DNA of 64,000 nt, taken from Candidatus Wallbacteria bacterium. GTDB lineage: Bacteria > Muiribacteriota > JAQTZZ01. Positions 52,162 to 60,931 of the stretch are shown here, one piece after another. The stretch spans positions 81,861 through 145,860 of the forward strand of contig JAQTZZ010000008.1 in assembly GCA_028687545.1 (NCBI GenBank), given 5' to 3'. The position numbers were made by a program, and so were the translations under genes. The notes under the pieces are model-generated. The model was not told the origin of the DNA, did no database searches, and saw only the letters and a program-made list of their open reading frames with translations. The stretch's first letter is position 1, and each line of letters begins with the position of its first letter.

Positions 52162-53178
52162 TCACTTGCCCTCTCCTGTAAGGGAGACAGCATCGCCGTC
52201 CTTCAGACTGCCTTGTCCAGTTATTACGACCTGTTCGCCGGAATCGATGCCTTTCGCATAAACCTGTCCGTTTTCCTTGGCCACAGGTACCACACTTTTC
52301 TGTTTAGCCTTCCCGCCATTGACACAGAAAATTGAATACTCGCCTTTGAGCTGCACCAGTGCGGTTTCAGGCACCAGCGGCACATTCTGATAATTATTCA
52401 CAGTGATTTCACCTTTGACATACATGCCAGCCTTGAATCCGGCAGTATTGTCCATCATCAGCTTCACCCGGAAGGCTCTGGAGGTGTCGGCGTAAAGATC
52501 AACATAAGCCACTTTTGCGGGATAAGCGTCTTCGACCATGCAAGCCTGTCCCTGCTGCACCAGCCGGATCTGGTTTTCGGAAATCTTGGTTTCAGCATAA
52601 ACGGTTTTCAGGTCCAGCACCCTTCCCAGCACCATGCCCGGCGAGACGGTCTGCCCGAGTATCACATTGCGGCCTGCGAAAAATCCGCTGATCGGGGACT
52701 TGATTTCTGTGCGCTCCAGATTGAGCTTGGCAAGTTCATGTGCTGCTTTGGCGGAAGTCAGTCCGCTCTGTGCTGCGCTCAACGCGCTCTGAGCTGATTC
52801 AAAGCTCTTCTGGTTGATCACATGTTCGTCGAACAATATCTTATTCCTCTTATAATCGTTCTCAGCTTCATTGCTTTTCTGCTGGGCGTTTTTCAGTGTT
52901 CCCTCAGCCTGCTCCAGGACGATCCGGAAGCGTTCCCGGTCCATCACGATCATGACTTCACCGGTGGTTACCGCGATGCCGTCCTCAACATTCACTGCCA
53001 TTACTGTGGCAGAAACATCCGGAGCCACTATATATTCCACATAGGGTTTGATTTCCCCTGAAAAACTCAGCACTTCCTTGATATTCCCGTTTTTCACTTC
53101 AGATACTACAACCTGCGTGACTGCAAAGGCCATGCCAAGCAGTCCGGTCAGAAAAACTAATCCCATCAGCTTCTTCAT
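52162..53178 (-). CDS. RND efflux periplasmic adaptor (membrane fusion protein)
   Basis: The 338-residue protein has a signal peptide (MKKLMGLVFLTGLLGMAFA). The lipoyl half contains VNVEDGIAVTTGEVMIVMD, the hairpin runs through LEQAEGTLKNAQQKSNEAENDYKRN, and the second lipoyl half has IKSPISGFFAGRNVILGQTVSPG. A beta-barrel domain follows. It bridges the RND pump and the TolC-type channel. The start overlaps the TolC stop by ATGA. Confidence 0.94.
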   Translation of the reverse strand: MKKLMGLVFLTGLLGMAFAVTQVVVSEVKNGNIKEVLSFSGEIKPYVEYIVAPDVSATVMAVNVEDGIAVTTGEVMIVMDRERFRIVLEQAEGTLKNAQQKSNEAENDYKRNKILFDEHVINQKSFESAQSALSAAQSGLTSAKAAHELAKLNLERTEIKSPISGFFAGRNVILGQTVSPGMVLGRVLDLKTVYAETKISENQIRLVQQGQACMVEDAYPAKVAYVDLYADTSRAFRVKLMMDNTAGFKAGMYVKGEITVNNYQNVPLVPETALVQLKGEYSIFCVNGGKAKQKSVVPVAKENGQVYAKGIDSGEQVVITGQGSLKDGDAVSLTGEGK

Positions 53179-54593
53179 TTCCTGGCTCCTCCCTTGTCCA
53201 AACTTTTTAGTCCCTGAATCTCGTTAATCCTGGATAAGAGCTCCATGATTCTGGTGCGTTCATCGTAATAGGTCGTGATCGCCTGCAGAGAAGAATTCGT
53301 CAGTGTGATCTGGGCGTCGATCACTTCGACGATGGAAGCATCGCCATGCTCATATCTGGTAGTGACCATGCGCATGTTTTCCTTGGCCTGTTCCATCGAT
53401 TTTTCAGCTGACGACACCCGCTCCTGAACTTCCCTGTAATCGGAATAAGCCTTTTTTAAATCTCCTTTTTTGAAATTTTCCAGGCTCTGCGCCCGCAGAT
53501 CCATAATCTGCTTGTCCTTCTCAGCTTTCCGGATTTCATCCAGAATATCTCCTCCGTCATAGAACGGAGATGAGACGGCGAATCCCAGGCTGTAGTCCCT
53601 GGCATCGTTGTACGAACCCGTTTTTTCACTGTAATTATATTTCCCGCTGAGACTCAACGTAGGCAGATAAGCGCTTTTCGCGGCATCAAAGGTTTCAGTG
53701 AATACTTTCTGATCGTTCCGGCTGAGCACCAGGTCATAGTCCTGCTTCAGCATCAGGTCTTCCGCGCCTTTAGGATCGAAAGAGCGCACCTGAAACTTGA
53801 GTGTTTCCGGGAACACCAGATTCAGAGAGGAGGTGTCGTCCAGATTCAGGGCATTGGCGAGATCGATCAGCTGATTGTCGTAACTGTTGCGGGTCTTGAG
53901 CAGAGCCACCTGGATGTTGTATTCCTGGACTTCGATCCTCAGAATGTCATTCTTGGTGGCCAGACCCACCTTCATATTGAGATCTGCGATCTCCAGCAGC
54001 TTTTTAATCAGCATCAGGTTCTCCTCGTGGATTTTGATGGTCTCCTGATACTGCACCAGCTGAAAGAAGATCTTCACAATCTGCTTGCTCAGATCAAGTT
54101 CAGCCTTGGAATAACCGGTTTCAACGGCCAGACTTTTCAAACGGGCCAGTTTTTTCTGCAAAACGTTGTATTTGCCGAGTGCGGGAAATGCCTGACTCAG
54201 GCTTAGACTGTATATGAATGTGTCGGCCTGGGGACCGCTGGCATTTTTCTGTGCTGAGTCAAGATTGTGCTTGATATTGTCGGTGTACAGAAGGTCAAGG
54301 TTCGGGATGAAGCTGTTGTCGGCCTTTTTTATCCCGATCCAGGCCTGTTCGATCTGCAGTTTCTGGATTTTCAGGGTGAGATTCTGCCGCAGTGCCATGT
54401 CGATCAGGCTGGAAAGACTTACTTCAGGGGTTGCGGCTTCAGGATGGGTTTTGAGTGCCGTAGGGATCTCCACTTCCATCGTGACTTTTTTCTTTAATTC
54501 TGTTGAAACTTTGTCCGGATTCTTTGAAGTCTCTTTGGCTGGTAACACCATGCTAATGGACAGGGCAGTGATCAGCAGGATTTTTTTGAGCAT
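53175..54593 (-). CDS. TolC-type outer-membrane efflux protein
   Basis: The 472-residue protein starts at 54593 with GAGAGGAAGTAAA upstream and a signal peptide (MLKKILLITALSISMVLPA). The outer-membrane-factor pattern is clear: two repeats with ISLSSLIDMALRQNLTLKIQ-type starts and long helices ending LEVIDAQITLTNSSL. An upstream frame would reach into the TetR gene. It supplies the exit duct of the RND pump. Confidence 0.92.
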   Translation of the reverse strand: MLKKILLITALSISMVLPAKETSKNPDKVSTELKKKVTMEVEIPTALKTHPEAATPEVSLSSLIDMALRQNLTLKIQKLQIEQAWIGIKKADNSFIPNLDLLYTDNIKHNLDSAQKNASGPQADTFIYSLSLSQAFPALGKYNVLQKKLARLKSLAVETGYSKAELDLSKQIVKIFFQLVQYQETIKIHEENLMLIKKLLEIADLNMKVGLATKNDILRIEVQEYNIQVALLKTRNSYDNQLIDLANALNLDDTSSLNLVFPETLKFQVRSFDPKGAEDLMLKQDYDLVLSRNDQKVFTETFDAAKSAYLPTLSLSGKYNYSEKTGSYNDARDYSLGFAVSSPFYDGGDILDEIRKAEKDKQIMDLRAQSLENFKKGDLKKAYSDYREVQERVSSAEKSMEQAKENMRMVTTRYEHGDASIVEVIDAQITLTNSSLQAITTYYDERTRIMELLSRINEIQGLKSLDKGGARK

Positions 54594-54594
54594 T

Positions 54595-55233
54595 TTACTT
54601 CCTCTCCTTATTTTTTTTATATTTTTTGATTTTGATTCCATTTTCAACGAAATTCATCATCTTCTCAACTGTAGATCTCAATTCCAGGTCTGAATATTTT
54701 GCTTCGCGGCTCAGGCAATGCGCAATACCGATATTCAAGCTGATCAGCATGCCTGCAGTAAAATAAAGGTCGATCCCGTCATCGACTTCGCCTTTATCCA
54801 GCCCGATCTTCAGTAATTTTACCGCAAACTCATGCACTCTCTGGAGATTTTCATTCAGGAATTCTTCCTTGAGATATGGATCCTTCATCAGATTATCAGC
54901 GATCGCCGCCAACTCCGGGTTGTTCTTGCCGAACAGACAGCCTTCGAAGAAAAGTTCGCGCAGCATGCTGAAAAACGGCAGATTTTTCTTCTGCTCCAGA
55001 ATTTTCTCCATCAGATAGTGTTTTTTATCTGAAACCACTGAAACAACATACCTGAACAGGTCTTTCTTGTCTTCGAAATACTGATAAAAACTGCCTTTGG
55101 AAATGCCTGAATTCCTGACTATCCTGGAAATGCTGGCTGTTTCAAAGGGAAAATCGCCGAATTCGGCAACTGCAGACTGGAAGATGCGCTGTTTTTTGTC
55201 GTCAGGAAGATTTAGAAAGGTTGTTTTCGGCAT
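54595..55233 (-). CDS. TetR-family transcriptional repressor
   Basis: The 212-residue protein has an N-terminal helix-turn-helix (KKQRIFQSAVAEFG, then SISRIVRNSGISKGSFYQYFEDKKDLFRYV), followed by a helical ligand-binding domain. It is first in the efflux operon, followed by TolC after one base. A palindrome 11 bases upstream of its start is the likely operator. It should repress the whole operon until an effluxed ligand binds. Confidence 0.94.
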   Translation of the reverse strand: MPKTTFLNLPDDKKQRIFQSAVAEFGDFPFETASISRIVRNSGISKGSFYQYFEDKKDLFRYVVSVVSDKKHYLMEKILEQKKNLPFFSMLRELFFEGCLFGKNNPELAAIADNLMKDPYLKEEFLNENLQRVHEFAVKLLKIGLDKGEVDDGIDLYFTAGMLISLNIGIAHCLSREAKYSDLELRSTVEKMMNFVENGIKIKKYKKNKERK

Positions 55234-55243
55234 TTTTTCCTTA

Positions 55244-55273
55244 TGACTTTTCGGTCATATGACCGATCAGTCA
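55244..55273. promoter_or_regulatory. Palindromic operator of the TetR-type repressor
   Basis: The core TCGGTCATATGACCGA (55251-55266) is a perfect 16-bp palindrome. Outer arms TGAC (55244) and GTCA (55273) extend it to 30 bp with imperfect pairing between. It lies just upstream of the repressor start and would cover the operon promoter. Confidence 0.8.
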
Positions 55274-55366
55274 CATATTAAAAAAACCGGGATAAAAAGT
55301 CAATCGAAACTGAAAAAAAGGTTCAGGAAGAATAAATGACAGCAGACCAACTGCAATTCCCGGATG

Positions 55367-56542
55367 CTAAACCACCATCAGAGCGGTCGGGGTGTCGAAT
55401 TCGCCGCTCATGGCGCCGAAGCGGCCGGTTGCGAACTCGAGTCTGCCATCCATGGTCAGCCTGACAATGCGGTGATTCCAGGAATCCACGACCCAGAACC
55501 CTTTAGAGCCAGGATCTTTCAGTACATCCATCGGGGTATTCAAGTCGAGTTCAGGTCCGGAAAGGGCTCTGATGAATTTTCCCTGCCTGGTGAAGAATTT
55601 CAGGGCATGGTTTCCGCTGTCTGCGACTACGACTTCGCCGTTCACCAATAGTCCTGCCGGACTGTTCAGGTTTTCAGGGGATTTCCCGAAGGATCCCACC
55701 GTAAAGATCGGGTCCCCTTCCGCTGAAAACTTCTGCAGTCTGTGCTGCCCAATCTCAGACACCCAGATCGAGCCATCGTCTTCCACGGAAATTCCGTAAG
55801 GCCGGTTGAGACTGCCCAGTTCCTCCCCGGCCTGGCCAAAACAGCCCACCAGACTGCCGTCCTGGTTGAAAATCTGGATGCGGTGATTCAGCGTGTCAGC
55901 GACATACAGCCTTTTCTGAAAATGAAAGATGCCTGCAGGATAAGAAAAGTCGCCAGGCTCATCCCCTGATTTACCTGTTTCCAGCAGAAATCCTCCGTTC
56001 GGGTTGAACTTCTGAAGTCTGCAGTTTTTAGCATCCGTCACCCAGAGATTTCCGTCTGAATCCCTGGCTATCTTCTTGGGGTGGAAAAAACTGCCGGGTT
56101 TCTGCCCATAACCGCCGAAGAATCCCTGCTGTTCCCCCCGGGCGTTGAGACACAGGACTCGGTGATTTCCTGAATCAACGACATACATGGCAAAGCTGCG
56201 CTGGCTGTTTTCAATGATTCCGGTTTCAAAAACCCTGTCCTGCACAGACAATCCTGAGGTTTGCTTTACTTTTGACAATGCTTCCAGGACAGCCTCTGAA
56301 GCCGGCCTTCTCTCGCGGGGTTCCCTGGAACTCCGGAGAATGAATTCCTCGGGTGGAATTTCCAGCTTGATGACCTGTAAAAGCTCATCGCTCTCGATTT
56401 TTTTCGCTTCCACCGGAATCAGCCTGGGGTGATCATCTTCAAGGGCAAGCCTGTATTTTTTCTCCCTGTGGAGCAGAAAAACCTGCCCATCCTCCAGGAC
56501 GATGTCCGGTAGAATCACTAATCCGCAGCCGGGACAATTCAT
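55367..56542 (-). CDS. NHL-repeat beta-propeller protein
   Basis: The protein has 391 residues. Residues 1-110 form a region with CPGC near the start, possibly a metal-binding knuckle. About six NHL units follow, seen as repeated VVDSGNHRVL, VTDAKNCRLQKF, VADTLNHRIQIF, VSEIGQHRLQKF, VADSGNHALKFF and VVDSWNHRIVRL. This is a six-bladed propeller for binding or scaffolding. No signal peptide is present. It overlaps the lysS stop by ATGA, so it is translated with it; the functional link is unknown. Confidence 0.9.
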   Translation of the reverse strand: MNCPGCGLVILPDIVLEDGQVFLLHREKKYRLALEDDHPRLIPVEAKKIESDELLQVIKLEIPPEEFILRSSREPRERRPASEAVLEALSKVKQTSGLSVQDRVFETGIIENSQRSFAMYVVDSGNHRVLCLNARGEQQGFFGGYGQKPGSFFHPKKIARDSDGNLWVTDAKNCRLQKFNPNGGFLLETGKSGDEPGDFSYPAGIFHFQKRLYVADTLNHRIQIFNQDGSLVGCFGQAGEELGSLNRPYGISVEDDGSIWVSEIGQHRLQKFSAEGDPIFTVGSFGKSPENLNSPAGLLVNGEVVVADSGNHALKFFTRQGKFIRALSGPELDLNTPMDVLKDPGSKGFWVVDSWNHRIVRLTMDGRLEFATGRFGAMSGEFDTPTALMVV

Positions 56543-58044
56543 TGTTCAGTCTCTGCCTCTTGAATAGGGTTTTCTTCAGCCTTCGGTTTCATCAGCGGGA
56601 ACAGGATCACGTCCCTGATCGAGCTGGAATTCGTGAGAAACATGCAAAGCCTGTCGATACCGATGCCCAGGCCTCCGGTCGGCGGCAGGCCATATTCCAT
56701 GGCTTCCAGATAATCCTCATCCATCTGATGAGCTTCTTCATCGCCGCCTTCGGAATCCTTGAGCTGCCCTTCAAAGCGCTGCCTCTGGTCCAGCGGGTCG
56801 TTGAGCTCTGAAAAAGCATTGGCTGTTTCCCGGCCGTAGATGAAAAGCTCGAATCTTTCCACAAATTCGGGGTTATCGGGTTTTTTCTTGGCCAGCGGTG
56901 ACACTTCCACCGGATAATCGTAAATGAAGGTCGGGTTGACAAGCCTGGATTCAACTTTGGCTTCGAATATCTCGTTGATCAGGTGGCCGCGCTCCATGAA
57001 AGGCTTGACATCTACACCGCATGCGCTGGCGATTTTCAGGCATTCCTGCTTGTCTTTGCCGGACAGGTCAAAACCGGCATGCTTTTTAATGGAGTCCACC
57101 ATGGTCAGACGATCAAATTTTGAAAAATCGATCACGCTCTCTTCGTAGGGAACCTTGAAATCAGGGTGAAACAGACCAGCGACATGCCGGATCAGGCCCT
57201 CTGTCAGGTCCATCATGTCGAAATAATCCGCATAGGACTGATAGAGCTCCATCATGGTGAATTCCGGATTGTGCTTGATCGAGATGCCTTCGTTGCGGAA
57301 ATTGCGATTCAGTTCAAACACACGGTCGAAACCACCAACGATCAAGCGCTTGAGGTATAGTTCAGGCGCGATCCTGAGATACAGCTGCATGTCCAGGGTG
57401 TTGTGATGAGTAATGAAAGGGCGGGCCTTGGCACCGCCGTACAGGACCTGCATCATGGGAGTTTCCACTTCCAGGAATCCCCTGTTCTGCAGAAACGAAC
57501 GGATCTCACCGATGATTCGGCTCTTGCGCACAAAAGTCTCGCGTACATCCCGATTCATGATCAGATCCACGTAACGCTTGCGGTAGCGGATTTCCATGTC
57601 AGTCAGCCCGTGCCATTTCTCAGGCAGCGTCAGCAGCGATTTGGAAAGCAGGGTCAGCTTCAGGACCTTGAGTGTGATTTCTCCGGTTCTGGTAGCAAAA
57701 AAATAGCCCTCTACGCCTATGATGTCCCCCACATCAAGCAGCTTGAAGACCTTGAAACATTCTTCGCTCAGGTTATCCTGCTTGAAGTAAAGCTGGAGTC
57801 TCCCGCTCTGGTCCTCGATGTTGCCGAATCCGGCCTTGCCGTGTCCTCTGAGTGCCATGAGTCTTCCGGCAAGCCTGCATGTCTCTTCAGGCGCTTCCTG
57901 TTCAGCCCTGAGATGGCTGTATTTTTCCTTGAGCGGGATCAGCAGGCCGCTGCGCTCAAATTTTCTGACCTGAAACGGGTCGATCCCCATTTCCTTCCGC
58001 AATTTATCCAGTTTATCAAGTCTCACGCTTCTAGATTCATCCAT
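56539..58044 (-). CDS. lysS: Lysyl-tRNA synthetase, class II
   Basis: The 501-residue enzyme has the anticodon-binding OB fold at about 60-150. The class II motif 1 region follows, with motif 2 in FRNEGISIKHNPEFTMMELYQSYADY and motif 3 in GLPPTGGLGIGIDRLCMFLTNSSSIRDVI. It charges tRNA-Lys. The first 50 residues are a helical extension. The gene is transcribed divergently from the glycosyltransferase gene, with 120 bases between. Confidence 0.97.
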   Translation of the reverse strand: MDESRSVRLDKLDKLRKEMGIDPFQVRKFERSGLLIPLKEKYSHLRAEQEAPEETCRLAGRLMALRGHGKAGFGNIEDQSGRLQLYFKQDNLSEECFKVFKLLDVGDIIGVEGYFFATRTGEITLKVLKLTLLSKSLLTLPEKWHGLTDMEIRYRKRYVDLIMNRDVRETFVRKSRIIGEIRSFLQNRGFLEVETPMMQVLYGGAKARPFITHHNTLDMQLYLRIAPELYLKRLIVGGFDRVFELNRNFRNEGISIKHNPEFTMMELYQSYADYFDMMDLTEGLIRHVAGLFHPDFKVPYEESVIDFSKFDRLTMVDSIKKHAGFDLSGKDKQECLKIASACGVDVKPFMERGHLINEIFEAKVESRLVNPTFIYDYPVEVSPLAKKKPDNPEFVERFELFIYGRETANAFSELNDPLDQRQRFEGQLKDSEGGDEEAHQMDEDYLEAMEYGLPPTGGLGIGIDRLCMFLTNSSSIRDVILFPLMKPKAEENPIQEAETEQ

Positions 58045-58164
58045 AGAGCCTCCATGTAATGGAAATAATCTATCAGAATTGACATCCAGATCGCAATCAT
58101 AAAATAGGCAAGGGAAACGGCAAAAGCACTTGACCGCTGTTTAGAAAAAAAGCATAATTCCTTC

Positions 58165-59139
58165 ATGATTGAACCTAAAATCGCCCTGATCTTTCCTTAT
58201 CCCGGGATCGGTGATTTCATCATGACCACTCCTTTTTTCAGGCAGCTGAAAATTCTCCACCGGAACACCCAGTTCCATCTCCTGCTCAGAGAAGACGCCC
58301 GTTTCAGGGAACTGGCGGAAAACCAGGATTTCGCATCTGTCGGATACTTTAAACGGAAATTCACGGCCAGGGAATTTTTCAGGTTTGCAGCGAAGCTTCG
58401 GGGACAGAAATTCACGCACATTTACACGTTCCGTGAAGGCCTCAAATACAAGCTGCTGACCCTGCTCTGTGCCAGACCCTCGCATGCGATGGGCCGGGGA
58501 TTCCTGTGGGTGCGGGGCCACAGGTTTGATTCCCATGCTCATTTCGCCTCCCGTTTTTTCCTGACTGACCCTGTGAAATCCATCTCAGCAGAAAATCTCG
58601 GAGATAATTACGAATTGAAGATCCCGGAAAAATTCCGGAGATCAGCAGAAGAGTATCTCGGACGCAAAGGGATCAGGCCGGACCGGCTGATCCTGCTAAA
58701 CCCTGGAGCCTGGGAAAAAAGCAAACGCTGGAGCCTCACAAATTTCATCGTTCTGGCGCAATATTACCGGGAGCAGGGATTTTGTCCTGTCTTCACTCTC
58801 GGCCCCTTTGAGCGGGAACTGGAAAAAACTCTGCTGGAAGGCAATTTCGAAATTTTCCGGAGCGAATCTCTCTGCACTCTGGCGGCATTGATCGGACACT
58901 CCAGAGCTTTCATCACCAACGACACAGGCCCGATGCACATTGCCTGCTGCATGCCTGTTACCCTGGCAGCCGTCATCAGCAGAAGAGCCTGCCTGACTGT
59001 GCGTCCCCTGAAGCCGGGAGCTGTAATTCTGTCCAGCAGCCCGGACTGCGCTCTGGAATGCGAAACATGCGATCAAAACTGCCTGGATCAGGTCAAGCCT
59101 GCCCAGCTGATTGAAAAGTTGAAATCATGCCTGTTGTGA
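58165..59139 (+). CDS. Glycosyltransferase family 9 (heptosyltransferase-like)
   Basis: The 324-residue protein has the GT9 start IALIFPYPGIGDFIMTTPFFRQL. The sugar-nucleotide-binding segments LILLNPGAWEKSKRWSL and FITNDTGPMHIACCMP follow. GT9 enzymes add heptose to the lipopolysaccharide inner core; the acceptor here is unknown. Several Cys lie at the C-terminus (CALECETCDQNC). A TTGACA (58079) with TAAAAT 15 bases later may be its promoter. It overlaps the next gene by 13 bases. Confidence 0.9.
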   Translation: MIEPKIALIFPYPGIGDFIMTTPFFRQLKILHRNTQFHLLLREDARFRELAENQDFASVGYFKRKFTAREFFRFAAKLRGQKFTHIYTFREGLKYKLLTLLCARPSHAMGRGFLWVRGHRFDSHAHFASRFFLTDPVKSISAENLGDNYELKIPEKFRRSAEEYLGRKGIRPDRLILLNPGAWEKSKRWSLTNFIVLAQYYREQGFCPVFTLGPFERELEKTLLEGNFEIFRSESLCTLAALIGHSRAFITNDTGPMHIACCMPVTLAAVISRRACLTVRPLKPGAVILSSSPDCALECETCDQNCLDQVKPAQLIEKLKSCLL

Positions 59140-59684
59140 TCAAACAAAAATTTCAGAACTGGCTCCTGTTTCTGATTGTTTTCCTGACCCTGTTCTTTCT
59201 CTGGAAAAATAGAACCTTCCAGCCAAGCCTGGACTCAGTGGCTGTGTTCTCAGTGCATGACGGAGATACGATCACAGTGATCATCAACCATCATCACGAA
59301 AGCCTTCGTTTATTAGGAATAGACTGTCCGGAATCAAATCAGAAGTATGGTCCGGAAGCTACGGAGTTCACCAGAAAATTCCTGGGCCTGGACCGGAATC
59401 CAGAAACCACGGTCAAGCTGGAATTCGATAATGTGGTGAGGGATAAATACGGACGGCTGCTGGCATATGTCTTCATCCCTGGCGATCGGATGCTGAATCA
59501 GGCTCTGGTCAGTAACGGTCTCGCAGTCAAATTCAGCATCAAACCAAACGAGAAATACAAGGAATCATTCGCCGAGCTTCAGAAACAGGCCAGAGAAAAA
59601 GGTCTCAATATCTGGAATCCGAAAGATCCTCTTCCTGAAACGCCTTATGAATTCAGGCAGAAAATGAATCTGGATTCAAAGTGA
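59127..59684 (+). CDS. Membrane-anchored thermonuclease (SNase family)
   Basis: The 185-residue protein has an N-terminal membrane anchor (WLLFLIVFLTLFFLW). The SNase fold follows with the catalytic set intact: R61 and E69 in LRLLGIDCPES and R110 in RDKYGRLLAYVF, with HDGDT for calcium binding. It should be a secreted or periplasm-facing nuclease. It is coupled to the glycosyltransferase gene, and its TGA lies inside the first unit of a heptamer repeat. Confidence 0.9.
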   Translation: MPVVIKQKFQNWLLFLIVFLTLFFLWKNRTFQPSLDSVAVFSVHDGDTITVIINHHHESLRLLGIDCPESNQKYGPEATEFTRKFLGLDRNPETTVKLEFDNVVRDKYGRLLAYVFIPGDRMLNQALVSNGLAVKFSIKPNEKYKESFAELQKQAREKGLNIWNPKDPLPETPYEFRQKMNLDSK

Positions 59685-59762
59685 ATGGTGATTGGTGATT
59701 GGTGAATGGTGAATAGTGATTGGAATTGAAGCCTTAGTCACTGCTCACTATTCACCAATCAC
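59681..59762. repeat. Heptamer repeats (GTGAWTR) with an inverted counterpart
   Basis: Six tandem 7-mers (GTGAATG, GTGATTG, GTGATTG, GTGAATG, GTGAATA, GTGATTG) occupy 59681-59722. An inverted match, CACTATTCACCAATCAC, lies at 59746-59762. The two can pair into a hairpin between convergent genes. Stop codons of both flanking genes fall inside the arms. Confidence 0.8.
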
Positions 59763-60280
59763 TTCTCAATTCCGATTCTAGCCTGGATCCCCTGCTGGAA
59801 ATAATGTTTCACTTCTTTCATCTCTGTCACCAGATCCGCGAGTTCCAGTATTTCACCGGGTGCATTGCGGCCGGTGAAAACCAGTTCCGTTCCCGCAGGT
59901 TTCGCCTTGATCAGTGCAACCACATTGCCGAGATCCAGCAGCTTGAAATATAGAGCCACATTGATCTCGTCCAGAATCACCAGGTCGAATTTACCCGACA
60001 GCAGAGCTTCGCTGCCTCGCTGCAACCCGGCTTCAGCCAGCCTGGCTGCCCGTTCATCTATCCGGCCGTCATTAAGGATGAATCTTTCCTCTCCGAATCG
60101 CTCGATCGTTAGCGCTGGGAATTTCCGGGCGCTTTTCAGTTCGCCATAATCCTGGCCCTTCATGAACTGCCCGATGTACACGGTCAGACCATGTCCCAGG
60201 GCTCTGAACGCCATCCCGAGAGCGGCAGTGGTCTTCCCTTTGCCGTTTCCGGTGTAAACTTGAAAGTAACCTTTTTCCAT
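59759..60280 (-). CDS. cobO: Cob(I)yrinic acid a,c-diamide adenosyltransferase (CobO/CobA type)
   Basis: The 173-residue protein begins MEKGYFQVYTGNGKGKTTAALGMAFR, the P-loop typical of the CobA-type corrinoid adenosyltransferase. VILDEINVALYFKLLD and VFTGRNAPGEILELADLVTEM follow. It attaches the adenosyl group to corrinoid for coenzyme B12. The ATG at 60280 starts the conserved domain; an upstream frame of 50 residues is not family-like. No other cobalamin gene is in the window, so it may salvage corrinoids. Confidence 0.93.
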   Translation of the reverse strand: MEKGYFQVYTGNGKGKTTAALGMAFRALGHGLTVYIGQFMKGQDYGELKSARKFPALTIERFGEERFILNDGRIDERAARLAEAGLQRGSEALLSGKFDLVILDEINVALYFKLLDLGNVVALIKAKPAGTELVFTGRNAPGEILELADLVTEMKEVKHYFQQGIQARIGIEK

Positions 60281-60333
60281 CAGTAAAATGTTAATCCATT
60301 TAGCTGTCGGATACAATTTCCTAATTATAATTC

Positions 60334-60363
60334 TTGACAACTTCGACCAATTGATTTTAGAAT
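60334..60363 (+). promoter_or_regulatory. Probable secG promoter
   Basis: TTGACA (60334-60339) is followed after 18 bases by TAGAAT (60358-60363). The secG start lies about 30 bases further with AAGGAGGAAAA before the GTG. Confidence 0.6.
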
Positions 60364-60394
60364 CAGCTACTATAGTGATCATGAAGGAGGAAAA

Positions 60395-60709
60395 GTGGAC
60401 ATCTTGATGAATGTTCTGATTTTTCTGCATATAGTTGTCTCAATTGCAGTGATCGTGATCGTGCTGTTCCAGGCCAACAAGGGCGAAGGACTGGCCGGTG
60501 CCTTTGGAGGCGGTGCCAGTTTTGCGGTCTTCGGCGACCGGGGACCTGAACCCTTCATGGCAAAACTCACCATCGCTGCAGCCGTGATCTTTATGATTAC
60601 TTCATTCTCTTTGGCATATCTCACCAGTTACAAAAAATCCACCATGCCTCCGGTGCTGAACCAGGAACAGCAGTTCCCGCAGGGAATACCTGATCAGGGG
60701 AATATTTAG
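60395..60709 (+). CDS. secG: Protein translocase subunit SecG
   Basis: The 104-residue protein has two membrane helices (VLIFLHIVVSIAVIVIVLFQ and LTIAAAVIFMITSFSLAYL) joined by the SecG-type loop GEGLAGAFGGGASFAVFG. SecG aids SecYEG protein export. Start is GTG at 60395 with AAGGAGG five bases upstream, which decides it over an internal ATG. A terminator follows directly. Confidence 0.95.
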   Translation: MDILMNVLIFLHIVVSIAVIVIVLFQANKGEGLAGAFGGGASFAVFGDRGPEPFMAKLTIAAAVIFMITSFSLAYLTSYKKSTMPPVLNQEQQFPQGIPDQGNI

Positions 60710-60717
60710 CAGTCGTT

Positions 60718-60759
60718 AAAAAAGAGCTCCGGCTTTCCGTGCTGGAGCTCTTTTTTTTT
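60718..60759 (+). terminator. Rho-independent terminator of secG
   Basis: AAAGAGCTCC pairs with GGAGCTCTTT across a loop of 13 bases, and a run of nine T follows. Confidence 0.9.
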
Positions 60760-60769
60760 ACAACTGCTT

Positions 60770-60803
60770 AATCCAGTATTCAAATGTATTTGAATACTGG
60801 ATT
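60770..60803. repeat. Perfect 34-bp palindrome after secG
   Basis: The 16-base arms, AATCCAGTATTCAAAT (60770-60785) and its exact complement (60788-60803), are separated by only GT. No T run follows and no gene is controlled from it in an obvious way. It lies between two convergent terminators. Confidence 0.85.
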
Positions 60804-60884
60804 TCTAGATCTTCTGGAACTTGAATCATTCACGCACCTTGAATGTGGGATCTGTCCAAGCATCCAGTTCTGCTGAATAAAAAA

Positions 60885-60913
60885 CAAAAAGCGGCCACAG
60901 GCCGCCTTTTTTT
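60885..60913 (-). terminator. Rho-independent terminator of the PilX-like gene
   Basis: GCGGCC (60891-60896) pairs with GGCCGC (60900-60905) across ACA. A/T runs on both sides make it usable in both directions; the minus-strand gene ends 19 bases before it. Confidence 0.85.
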
Positions 60914-60931
60914 ATGCGCTGATTTAATTAA

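Noticed and set aside
57403-58059. Plus-strand open frame opposite lysS
   Set aside because: lysS is fully conserved in the other strand; the opposite frame has no motif.
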